A stretch of DNA of 64,000 nt from Brienomyrus brachyistius. Its lineage: Eukaryota; Chordata; Actinopteri; Osteoglossiformes; Mormyridae. The stretch lies in NCBI RefSeq assembly GCF_023856365.1, contig NW_026042672.1, forward strand, positions 62,001-126,000. Reading direction: 5' to 3'. A model generated the notes under the pieces. It was not told the DNA's origin. It was given only the letters and a program-made list of their open reading frames with translations, and made no database searches. Shown one piece after another: positions 43,501 through 54,624 of this stretch; position 1 is the first letter of the stretch; each line of letters starts with the position of its first letter. The position numbers were made by a program, and so were the translations under genes.

Positions 43501-46500
43501 GGTAAACCCCACCCCAGCCCGGGAATACTGTCGCATCGAGCTATGAAATCAATTTCATAAATGCACACAAGGGGACAGATGAGAATGGATGAATAAATCT
43601 CGTATTAAGAGGATGATGATGTTACCTAAATTAAAAAGTAACATGGTGTGTGGTCATAATTTCCCTCCTATCTGTTAAATCAGACCTCAGCCTAAACACT
43701 AGAGTCGGAAATCCATTTCTAAGTGAAAAAGGAAACAGAAAAATGAAAACCCTACCTTGCAGTTCAGTGATTACCGCTATATGCTAATTACCGCTATATG
43801 CTAATTACCCAGTATGCTTTCTGACTCTCCATCGACTGCTCTGCTCCTACCAGGGCAGCCAAACAGAGGCGCAAGGCGGACCGCATCATGCTGGAATGTC
43901 AGGAACAGGCCTACTGGCTCGTCAACAGACCGCCAGTAAGCACCTCCCCCGAAACCCCTGACTCCCTACATCTGCCCCGGCGAAAACCCAGTATGCTGTG
44001 ATTAGAGTAAAGCACACACTGGGTAAACCTGAACTCAATGCACCTTGGCAGCTCGAATATCGCCTCAGGCTGGGGGCGATTCTAGGATTTTTTTGAGGTT
44101 GTGGGGCAGAGTGGTGGCTCTGGGCCTAGGGATCTGTGCAAGCAAGTGGAAGGTTGTTGGTTCAAATCCTGTGAATGCCCAGAGTGATTCTACTCCGTTG
44201 GGCCTTTCAGCAAGGGCCTTAACCTGCAATTGCTTTGTCCTGGGTATGACATTAATCTACATGCAGGCCTGTTAGGAGATCCTTCAACTTACAGGGGAAA
44301 CTTGGCAGGATTGGCAGGAAGGCATAGGCAGGGTCCCATTCCCCCACAGAGAGCTGGGGGGTTGTGCAGTTCTCTCCCACGACAACGGGTTTGTTCAATG
44401 AAGGAAGGCAAAGGAAACATCTGTAAGGACATATGGAACATTTCCGGTATAATTTTCGATCTCCGTCATCTCCAGAGCATTGAGCTCAGCAAAATTCACG
44501 GGGGGGGGGGGGGGGGGGGGAGTTTTATCTTCGTTAAGTAAGACACACAGAGTGTCTCCATGCATACTTTGTGGGGGAGGAATATATCACTTCAGGCCTG
44601 ATAACCCACTACTGCTTCAGTGTGATCATGAAATATTTACTTAGCTGGGAAGAAGCCTATGTTCTGTGGGACGAGAGCTTTCAGAAGACAGACAGGACAA
44701 CAGGCTGCGGGAATGAGCAACTGCACCCTCGCTGAGTGTAATTTGGAGTTCATGAATAACACAGGAGAGTGGAGAATGAAAGTGTGGGACAGGAGCAGAG
44801 TGTGGTGTGTATCTGGCTTAATCCCGGCCGTCACTAGGGCCCCTTTCTGCTGGGTGCGCAGCATCTCTCAGGGCTAATAAGCATCAGCGTTTATGTGGGC
44901 CATTATCCCCATCCGGGGCGGCATCAGGAGGTGGGAATGGCAGCCACGCAGCTGCGGATCACATCCTAAATTCAGCTTATTTTGCAGATGTACCTTTTAT
45001 TGAGACTAGAGCAGTTGGGGGTTTAGGGACTTCTCTCAGGGGTCCAGTGGTGATGTCACTCTGCTGACTGTGGGATTTAAACCGGCAACCTTCCAGTCAT
45101 AGGCGGCGACTGCCAACCCGCTCAGCCACACACCACCTTCATTGATGAAACCCACCGTTTTGACGCCAATTAGACGGAAACACAGTTGAGCCAAAAACCA
45201 CGCAGCGTAGGGCCCCCCAGTCAGGTGCTGCTCGTGTTTAAAAGGCAGGGACGCTCTGCACTCTGGTACGGCCAGGTGGACGGGGGAAGCTGGGGGGGGG
45301 GGGGGGATTAAAACCAGCAAATGACAAAATGGCCGCTTCCTGCCTCCTTTCTCTTTGCCCGAGAAACACGAGACGCATCGCTAAGACTGGTGATGCTTGG
45401 ATCTGGGAGAGAGGAGTGCGAAGGGACTGGGAGACGGCCTGAAGCTAAAATGCAGACATGCTGTGTTTGCGTCTCCCCCCCCACCACCCCCCCACTTGTT
45501 GGGCCTTTTAAACGAGCTGGAAGAGGATCCCACCTCCGGAATACCGGATCCATTATCTGACCTCTATTCCTGCGGCTCAGGCTTAATGCTGCATGTTAGC
45601 GGAGAGATAATGGATGTAATTGCAAATAGCAGCGTAATAATTTGCCAAATAGTCTCTCTGCTGTTAAGTCCTGAGCTGATCTGAAGCACTTTAATTGGGA
45701 TTTAAGGAAACCATGTTAAATCAGATTGCATTCAGTATCGACATTTGGTTAGTTTATTCTGTAAAGCAGGGTACCCCAGTCCTGATCATGGATACTGTGT
45801 CACCGACTGGCCCTCCAGGACCGAATGGTCCTTTTGGAAAGCTGTCACACTGTCCCCTACTGGGCAGTGTCGCCATGGGCTGTACCCAGTGGCATCATGG
45901 GAAATGTGACCAGTAGTGCTAAGGGGTATTAATGCAGCGTTAGACCGGCGTCAGTCTGCTTGAGAGAAACGAGCTCACTCTTCATCTGAAGTTCAGCTAA
46001 GGATTTCTCACCCTCTGATTTTCTGCAGCCGGGAACATTCAGCGTTCAAGAACAAGGCCCTGAGCGAAGGAACCGGCACAACTCCCGAGTCCAGCTGGTC
46101 TGAGCTTTTTATTAAGCATATACATTTTTTCCGTAATGCCAGTACCTGCTGTTTATCGCCTCTGTCAGTCACAGGACCGGATCCGGGCAAACAAGAGAGC
46201 CGCTCGGGGCCTAGATAAGATCAAAGTCATGAAGAAAAAATATGTATATTAATATCTATATATATATGGCAGCTATAGGCAGAATAGGCTGTTGCCTTGG
46301 GCCCCCAAATTACCCAAGGAAGTGAAGTGATAATCAGTGTTTTTGGTGGGAGGGCATCCGAGGGAAGCTCGTGTGTGAGTGTGACAGCACTTCGTTGTGC
46401 TCATCTTTCTGTCTCACTTCTTCCTCACTTCCTGCTCTCGTTTTCCATGCTAACGTAAGTACGTCAGCAGTCCCACAATACATACTCGTAATAGTGCTAT

Positions 46501-49500
46501 ATTATTCATGGTTTCTAGACTGGATGTCTGCTTAGTAAAGCCAGGAGCTGAGTGTGAGCAGAATTCCTACTGTCTGATTCCTTGCATGTGATTCGCTCGT
46601 GGGAGTTTTACCCTCACAAAAATGTTCTGAGGGCAGAAGGAAAAATGATTGGTTCAGAGAGATAACCAATTAGATTGTAGAGGAGGTGGGTCTAAGGAAC
46701 TAGAGGAGGCAGGAACAAGACATCTGATTGGTTGACCCCCCCCCCTCCTCTAGTTGCCTGTATCCACCACTTCTACAGTCTGATTGGTTATCTCTCTGAA
46801 CCAATGAACCTTGTGCCCTCAGAACATTTTTGCGCAAGTAAAACTCCCATAAACATGTGGCTTATATCATGTTTAGAGACGGTTTTGTTTCTTCCTTCTT
46901 TACAGAACAGAACGCGGACTACTACAAAAGAGAGGTAAGCCTGAAAGAATTTAGAGTGAACCTATTTCAGCTGATGGGATGGTTGCCAAGAACAACCAAA
47001 GAGGGTGATTAAGTGGGCTCTTAAGAATGCTGTCATAAGAAAATTGCTTCGGAAGGATCTACATCTGTGTTGTCGTTTTCTTTTGTTGGCTCTCAGATAT
47101 TGACAAATTCTGTTTAAAGGTACAACAGCATGGCTCTTATCAGGGATTGGATGTGTTTTTTCTGACTCTTATATTCCCCGTGTGATTTTTCATGGCTCCC
47201 GACACCAGATTGAACACATCAGGAAATCCCTGGGCCGCTCGAGGGTCAAGTCCTCCATCTGCCTGGAAAGGTTGGATAACAGCCTCCCCCACCTACCCCC
47301 CCCCAACACCTGTGATTCAGCCTCAGTCCCAGCATAGCTGGGGGACCACTGGTTCGACACCAGTCCACATTAGTCCCTAACTGGGGGATATCTCTGGGTA
47401 TTCTGTATACTGTGCCTCTGATTGGTGGGGGGGGGGATCTATTTCATGTTAATTCTGACAAAAATGCTGGGGACTGCTCTTTGTGAAAATCTAACCTCGT
47501 TATTTCGTTCTTTCGTCCATCTGCCCATCCATCTTTCACCATAAATCTCAGAGTCACACATATCCTGGATTAATGATGCCTAACTAATATTGAAACCGGT
47601 TGACTATTAAACTGAATTGAACTGTATTTAACTGCAAATAATTACTTAATATTGATCAGAAGGTCGCCGGTTCAAGCCTGGCTTCAGCACACTTGTGGGT
47701 CCTTGAACAAGGCCCTTAACCCCCAGGTTCCTGGGAGCCTCTACGGGCAGCTGCCCTTTGCTACCAAGCTTTCTCTCACCTATGGAGAGCAAGATGGAGG
47801 AGATGAAAAGAGAATTTCCTTATAGGGTTCAATGACGTATAATCATTTCGTCACCATTTCGAGCTCCAGTTTGCTGGAATATGCCAGCATTGAACCTGAA
47901 TATTTGATGACTTGCAAGGATTATAGAAAGTAGGACTAAAACTGGGAATGGCTGGTCTTCTGTGTTCAGCTTCCTTAAGTTCAGCGAGCAGTACCTGAAC
48001 CATGACCCCATGATGCAAGGCTGCCCCCCCAGCAACCCCTGGATAACAGATGACACGGCACTCTGGACGCTGAATGCCGACATGTGAGTGTGCGTTACCG
48101 CGCCCCATCCTGCCTCTTCAGGGCCACACCCCCAGAGGTGACTGTCGTCTCTTCACTTCCACGCCTCCTGGTGCAGGGTGGAGACACCCACCAAGCTGCG
48201 GGTGGAACGATGGGGGTTCGGCTTCACGGAGCTCCTTAGGGACCCTCTGGGACGGTGCAAGTTCAGGGAGTACCTGGAGAAGGAGTTCAGTGGTGAGCAG
48301 CATGTAGACCCCCCCGCCCAAGTAGATCAGCTTCATGGAGGCATCGTCAGCAAGTAAGAATCATATTCATTATTTGATCACTGCGGGCCTATTTGGGCAG
48401 TGTGTGACTCAGCAGATTGGGATTCATTGCAGGAGGTCATCAGCTCAAATCCCAGAGTCAGCTGAGTGACCTCACTATTGGGCCGTCGATCAGTTACTCC
48501 AGGGACTGACTGACCCTGCCCTCTCAAAAAAAAAAAAAAATAGGATCTAGCATCTGCTAAATTAATAATCATGATCCCTCTATGAAAGGCAATTCTCCTC
48601 CATATTGGCATCGTGATGAGCGCCTCCTGCAGGTAGCTGATGCATGCGCTGTTTCATTCACAGTGGAGAACCTCTGTTTCTGGGAGGCCTGTGAGGACAT
48701 CCGGCACGGCGAGAGCGCTACGATCCCGCAGAAGGTGGAAGAGGTCTACAAGTGAGTGCGACCTTGTGGCCCAGTGGGACAGTTTGCATCCCAGTTGAAT
48801 TTAGAGCAGGCCCTGATGTGGCACTTGCTTACTCCCAGTGGGACTGCAAAGCTCAGGCTCATCACTTCCTTCCCCCCAGGCAGTTCCTGGCCCCGGGAGC
48901 CAGCAAGTGGGTAAACGTGGACAGCAAGACCATGGAGAAGACCCTGCAGGGCATGAAAAGCCCACATCGTTTTGTCCTGGATGACGCCCAGATGCACATC
49001 TATTTCCTGATGAAGAAGGTAGGAGCATTAACTGTGCACAGCCATGAAAGTGGATGACAGCTTCATTAAAACGGGCTCTCGGCCTCTCCTCTCACCCTCA
49101 GGACTCCTACGCCCGCTATTTAAAGTCCGATCTCTACAAAAACATGCTGGCTAGAGCCATAGAACCACAAGAGACCAAAAAAAGGTAAAACTATTATCTT
49201 CTATAAAAGGGGTCTTTCTGTAATATATTCCATGTATTTTATATAAGGGGATAAGACTCATATTGGTGTGGGATACACACAGGTTCTGTTTCTGGGGTTG
49301 TTAACGATTAATTCCAGGGATTTTTGGGCTTAGTGTGAACTGCTGGCTTCAGCTTAGCTTCGTCACTAAGACTACACAGAGTTCTGTAATGTTAATTGCT
49401 TTTGCGTCCCCTGTGATGCTCTCCAGTTTCTGTTTGTAATTCCACGGTAGTCAAGGATTTTCCAACATGGCTGACTTAGAAAAGGCAGTGCCACAAGTGT

Positions 49501-49674
49501 TAGCGGAACGCTAACATGTTCTCCTTCCCATCATGCCCCAGTGTCTTTCCCTTTGTGAGACGCCAGCGGCACTCCAGCCGTAACCCTGCCCTTTTCGCCC
49601 AGGCCTTAGAGGACAACGGCAAGACCAAGTCCCTGGGGTCACCAGCAAGTCCCACAGCAGCCTGCTCTTCCTAA
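40563..49674 (+). CDS. rgs11: Regulator of G-protein signaling 11 (R7 family), N-terminal exon not found
   Basis: Exons: 40563-40659, 40952-41002, 42165-42271, 42655-42706, 42817-42875, 43425-43501, 43854-43935, 46029-46097, 46911-46934, 47209-47270, 47970-48083, 48177-48292, 48664-48751, 48880-49018, 49102-49184 and 49542-49674. They total 450 residues plus stop, in frame throughout (human RGS11 is about 467 aa). Domains in order: DEP ([40 protein letters not shown]), DHEX, the Gbeta5-binding GGL region ([16 protein letters not shown] to NPWITDD), RGS box ([57 protein letters not shown]), and the tail [16 protein letters not shown] / SPTAAC, which favours RGS11 over RGS9. It speeds GTP hydrolysis by Gi/o subunits at membranes as a complex with Gbeta5, for example in retinal ON-bipolar cells. 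The junction 46097/46911 is uncertain. Confidence 0.93.
42389..42520. mobile_element. hAT-like MITE in rgs11 intron
   Basis: The ends CAGTATTTCTCAATCTGGTC and GACCGGATTGGGAAACACTG are inverted copies. Flanks GTGTAGGA (42381-42388) and ATGTATGA (42521-42528) agree at 6 of 8 positions, consistent with an old hAT target duplication. Same family as 32491-32662. Confidence 0.65.
42972..43197. mobile_element. Palindromic CCAAT-containing MITE in rgs11 intron
   Basis: The two arms are long inverted copies: TGGGAGTTTTACTTACACAA, GGGTAGAAGGAAAAATGATT and GGTTCAGAGAGATAACCAAT on the left, mirrored on the right (ATTGGTTATCTATCCGAACC, CTTCTGCCCTCAGAACATTT, GTAAGAAAACCTCCCA). No coding capacity and no clear target duplication. 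Confidence 0.75.
44090..44265 (+). mobile_element. Diverged SINE in rgs11 intron
   Basis: GTGGCTCTGGGCCTAGGGAT head, GGTTGTTGGTTCAAATCCTG B-box region and CAGCAAGGGCCTTAACCTGC core. Confidence 0.5.
44500..44520. repeat. Poly(G) tract, 21 nt
   Basis: Uninterrupted G run in the large rgs11 intron. Length may be unreliable in any assembly. Similar shorter runs occur at 45290-45306, 53886-53902 and 60500-60514. Confidence 0.85.
45010..45135 (-). mobile_element. SINE fragment (antisense) in rgs11 intron
   Basis: GGGACTTCTCTCAGGGGTCC, AGTGGTGATGTCACTCTGCT and AACCGGCAACCTTCCAGTCA are the antisense body and B-box region of the same SINE group as 35155. Confidence 0.5.
46600..46849. mobile_element. 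Palindromic CCAAT-containing MITE in rgs11 intron
   Basis: 250-bp inverted-repeat element, TGGGAGTTTTACCCTCACAA ... TTGCGCAAGTAAAACTCCCA, with inner ATTGGTTCAGAGAGATAACC and its mirror. It is closely related to 42972-43197 and ends only 56 bp before the next rgs11 exon. Confidence 0.75.
47650..47830 (+). mobile_element. SINE in rgs11 intron
   Basis: GGTCGCCGGTTCAAGCCTGG B-box region, GTGGGTCCTTGAACAAGGCC core and a short tail. Closest relative in the window is 10201-10430. Confidence 0.6.
48395..48585 (+). mobile_element. SINE with A tail in rgs11 intron
   Basis: GGAGGTCATCAGCTCAAATC, TTGGGCCGTCGATCAGTTAC and an A15 tract followed by TAGCATCTGCTAAAT. Same group as 34367-34545. Confidence 0.55.
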
Positions 49675-49946
49675 CACTGCCTCCTGGGGGGGGGATGCAC
49701 TCTGAGCTCACTGCTGCCCCACAGAGGCTGTTTGGGGGCGGTGCTCTGCTGCTCTATTTGACGCAGTCTTCCAGGATTTTTAACTTCGGATGTATTTTTA
49801 TTATAGTGTCATGTTAAATAAGAACAGACTAAATTATGGTTTAGATCAGAAGTGAGAAAAGTCCTGTGTCTCTATATATAGGAAAAGTTTATTTCATTAG
49901 TAACAGACAAACCATAGTTGAGCCAAATATTGCCTTATTACTAAGT

Positions 49947-49952
49947 AATAAA
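49947..49952 (+). terminator. Candidate rgs11 polyadenylation signal
   Basis: AATAAA lies 273 bp after the rgs11 stop codon, the first canonical signal downstream. A second candidate is CAATAAATT near 50155. Confidence 0.4.
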
Positions 49953-49974
49953 CATCTGCATACAACTTTCACTG

Positions 49975-52900
49975 AAACAATGGTTGTAATAGATAAATAG
50001 CCATTTAAAACTTGGCATTTAGCTCAGTGCTTATAATGTGGATTGTGTCCCATATTCCAGATCAAAACTGTGCAGTTTCGAACCTGCATCATGTCTGCTT
50101 CAGATTCCAGCAGCTTCTCTCATCCTTTGTTCATTTACTTCTTCAGCATTTCTCAATAAATTAAGCAAGTTTTTAATTCACCTTTAGTGGAATTCTGTCA
50201 CTTAAATACCAAAATAGAATAACACAGGTGTCGTACTTTTCAACCATTTTTCTTTTGGCTTATAAACGGCATGTGCTACTCTGAGATCACTGACCTGCTG
50301 GAGATGTGGTTCGGAACCGCAGGTGACCTCGAGTTCTTTTTTTTTTCCTCCGTGGAGGGAATCAAACAACAAAAGAGATTAGCCAGAGATCCACCCTGCA
50401 CGGACTTGCTGGTATGATGGGAACGGGACCTAGATTTACTGGAAGCACAAAGAGAGCAAACTAAATTCTGCCCAACAGACAGGCGGAACAAATCGCTACA
50501 AAAGGTTTCAGTCACCTGTCTCCCCTGCCAGGACAGCACCTCCCTCCCACAGCGCACCAACAATACATTATACTATTATACCGTGTCTTGGAAAAGTATT
50601 GGAATCCTACTTAGTGTTTTAAAAAGCAGCACATTTCTAAATTATCTATATCCCAGTCCCTGAAAGCTATAACTAAAGATTACTGAGGGTAAGATGAATC
50701 TCTGCTGCATCTCATAAGTTCATTAAAAATCGAAACTTCCTTTCTTTCAGAACTGAATTTTCTGCCATGTTGGTCTTTAAAATTGTCCATTCGGCTCCAA
50801 CAAGCTTTCGAACTCCAGTTTGAATGAAATATTGGGCTGCGAATGTGAAGTAGACAGGGTCATGGTGAGGAATGCGTCAGGAATATGGGGCGTGTCTGGA
50901 AGTCTGTGTCCATCACCAAAGCCTGTGATATTCATTATTGGCGGTTTGTTTATTGGCTGCTAAGGCTCACAATGGAAGCTCAATACTAAGTGTTTTGAAT
51001 TACTGAAGTTTGCATGTTGACGGAGCCGGGATGGATGGATGGATGGATAGATAAATGTTTAATAATACATGCAGTACAAGTGTCAAACTAACTTTACCAG
51101 ACAAGCCCATTAAAACGAGGCTCTCAGTTTCTCTTGAAATTCTTATGTAAAAAAAAAAAATAATAATAATAATAAACTACTTTGCATGTTACTTTTTAAT
51201 AGATTTCCTTTTTAAAAAATTAAATCTGACTACGCAAATCCTTCAACTCCTACACTACCCATCAAGGCAATCCTCAGGATTCCAGCAGCACAGAGTTAAC
51301 TGATGTTCTGCGCGGTTCTTAAAAATGCATGAAACTCGCGAGATAAAAATAAAACAACCGCAACAGAGAATACTGAAATTCCGTCTTCATATTACTGAAA
51401 CATACAGGATTAAGAGACAACATGAAGTTGGGAAAGGGATTGGTGGGGGGTGGGGGGTGGGATTAAAGGCACTGTCAGCATAACATCATAAAGACGGCAC
51501 CGATGTCCATTTGCCATGGATTATGTTGTATTCTGCGACTAAAAAGGACCCATAATCTGATTAAGTTCACATCAGACTAATGAGTGAATCTTCTCTGACA
51601 GCATTACTGACGCATAGCCCGCCATCCAGAGCTGCATTAGTGCGTTATGGGTTTCTAAGGCCCACCTTAACACAGCAGGGAAACACGTGCTGCTTAGTAC
51701 GCTATTTCTCGGATCTGTAACATCGTAAGGTCACAGTACAACGTCGTGTCTTTCTGCAACTTTATAGCAGGGCTGAACAGCCAGGTGGCATTTTGGGCAT
51801 TTTCAAGGTGAGCCGATGGGTAGGCGAGCCGGCAAAAATCTTGGGGAACCCCCCCCCCCTTTCCCAGTCAGCAAAATTTATTGCACAGCAAAAGTTATGG
51901 AGACCCCAGCTCTGTAAAATTTACTGTGGGAGTCCAAGGAAACTTTAAAAACACAATATCTCAATCTCCGGAGTCCTTTAAACCTAAAAAATATACAAAG
52001 AAATCTATGCTGTGATTCTGCTAGAGAATTTGGGCCCCATGAATGCATATCATATTGGGCCACAAACCCACACCAATGCAGTTATGTTCCAAGTTTTTTA
52101 CTGTCCTAATCTCCCCCCCTTAACTGCGCCCCAGACTTGATGTTCCACGTTACAATTTCAACCAAATGTTGTGTGTTAAAAAAAAAATTAAATTGTGCAC
52201 CAAAATTTTTTAACATGAAAGCAAGCATTAATAAAACTTAATCAAATGTTGATTTTTTTTTTTTTATATATAGAATTTCTCATTGTTTTGCTGATATCTG
52301 GGAAAACTGGGTTCATGGATCGGGATGGAAAGGCATGTTCAACGCACATTTTTTTTTAAATATTGATTTCCAGCAACTAATAAGCAAATCGAGGGAAATC
52401 TGCAAGGTACAAATCTGCAAGGTACAACAGAACCGTTCATCTCATTTCTACCCCGTCAAATCGCGTCCCAGGCTTTCTGGACCTCCCACTGAAATGCATT
52501 CAGCGACATCCACCTAAACAATTGCATTACCCCGGCAACGGGACTGCAGTAATCTCATTTAGTCTGAGAATTTGTGTGTCAGAAGGTAGAAAATTAGGAT
52601 ACGGACACGTTGCTCAAAGAGTGCCACGGAGTCACCAGCAGTATCATCAAACACGCCATTTAATACAATAATTTTTTTATCATTGTTTGTATAAATACAA
52701 ATGATTCTTATTAAACAGCATGACTGACTCGTGCAATACAAATAGGCATATGCATCAAAACCTTTATTAGATTTCAGAAATCACAGAAGAAAATCAAGCT
52801 TGGCAAAATAAAAATTATGCAAAATTATCCAGTATATTTCAGCCGTTTCTATAAATGTACGCTAAGGTGGTACTTGCCAACGCCGAAACAATTCTCTCAT

Positions 52901-54100
52901 CCAGTCACAGTGCTCTTTAAAATGGAGATACTTTAATTTATTTAAGGTTGAGTTAAAACACGACATTTAATATTCAGAATAAAATCAAAATCTGATAAGG
53001 GATTCACATCGTTTACCGTTTAACTGGTATGTCCATTTTCGATAGGCTTGTTGGGTGGGTAAAAACCCTATTTAACTGATCAGGGTCACTTAGGCAAGTT
53101 CACCTTAATTAAAAACAAAATAACTAAACAGCACATAACTAGTCAAAGTGTAAACTCTGCTGTTGGCAAAAACTGTACGGCTGGACCCCCAAGGGCACCA
53201 GCGACTGTAGGGCCTTGCTTGGCCAGTAGGGGGCCCCCTTGCACGTGACATTGCAAGGATTTGTAAGTTGTAGGGCGCAGATGGGAAACGAGGTGGGGTA
53301 AGAAGCATTTAAAGTGCGGAGCCACATACAGCCATGGGGGTGGGTTTGGGTTTCTAGCACAGCCTGCAAAGACCAGAATAAGTTCCTTTCCTCAACACAC
53401 TAGCGCCCCCTTGGCCAAACACGACCCATGGTCACCTTGCAAATCATTAAGCTGCCCTGAACCCCACTCTGCTTTCAGTAAGTGCCATTTAAAAACAATG
53501 ATATACACACATTTTCAGGAGAGCACCTGTGAAGTCACCCCCCCACACACACACACACACACTACTGGCATTGTTTGGCACCCGACCCATGTAAACCTGA
53601 CCCCGATTTGCATAATTTATTCAGGTATATATCAGAAACCAGGGTTTCTGCCACCTAGAGGCTGTACGGCGCAACAAGAGACAAATCGCCATCAAAAACA
53701 CAGGACCTGGAGAATCACCCGGGGTGGGGGGGATACATACTGTCACATACTGGCGTGGGTGGGGGAGGACGCAGGCAGTGTGGCAGTCAGCCAATGGGCG
53801 AATTCACGAGAAAAAACACTGTATGTTAAAAACCGCTAGCATCCAGCATGAGAGAAAAAGGTCAAAGCGAGTCAGGGTTTTTCCGGGGGGGGGGGGGGGG
53901 GGCAGGGTTGGTCTTACCTACACTGGCATGGGAGGGGTGGGAGGCATTGGTTAATGGTACAATGTGCAAGACAATTATCTGGGAGAGGAAAATTAACTTC
54001 CCCTAAAGTAAAACTAAAGTCACAAGAAAACTGTGGTACCCTCTGTCAATAGACCACACTCAAAAAACTCTGAGTAAAAGAGGAACGTTATTGGCCTGGC

Positions 54101-54146
<46 letters not shown>

Positions 54147-54245
54147 GCTTGAAATGCTTTTTACACATTTACACTAATGTATATCACAATGCTACCAAAG
54201 CTTTGCAAATGACCACAGAGCGGGACTGACACCCAAGTGTGTGTA

Positions 54246-54334
<89 letters not shown>

Positions 54335-54624
54335 TCTCTCTCTCTCTGAAGTGCTTTAAAAACATAACGGATAAATTATTTTATGTGCAAACTGGGAGGG
54401 GGCAACAAAAAGTCGCAAAACACACATGGAATCGATCCCCTCCCCCATCACAACCAACCCTCGGTGAACGAAACCAGAAAGTCAGTCATTGGCATCCCGG
54501 GTTCCGGACTTTGCTGAAATGCACGACCGGTGCGGGTTCTGGCGGGGGCTGACTGGGGGCAGGGGGGGTTGGCCTGGTGAGCAGCGCGGCAGTCGCCTTC
54601 CACGCACGGATGTTTATCCGTTAT
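49975..54624. other. Convergent intergenic region between rgs11 and clcn7
   Basis: No genes. 50-52.7 kb is AT-rich and plain. 53.0-54.5 kb is C/A-rich and may be the original clcn7 3' UTR in antisense. On the minus strand the AATAAA at 52763-52768 (TTTATT on plus) is a candidate end for it. Simple repeats: a poly(G) tract near 53886, (CT)n at about 54102-54137 and (CA)n at about 54248-54340. Confidence 0.45.
54248..54340. repeat. (CA)n microsatellite, followed by (TC)n
   Basis: Roughly 45 uninterrupted CA dinucleotides, then a short TC run. A separate (CT)n run lies at about 54102-54137. Confidence 0.95.
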
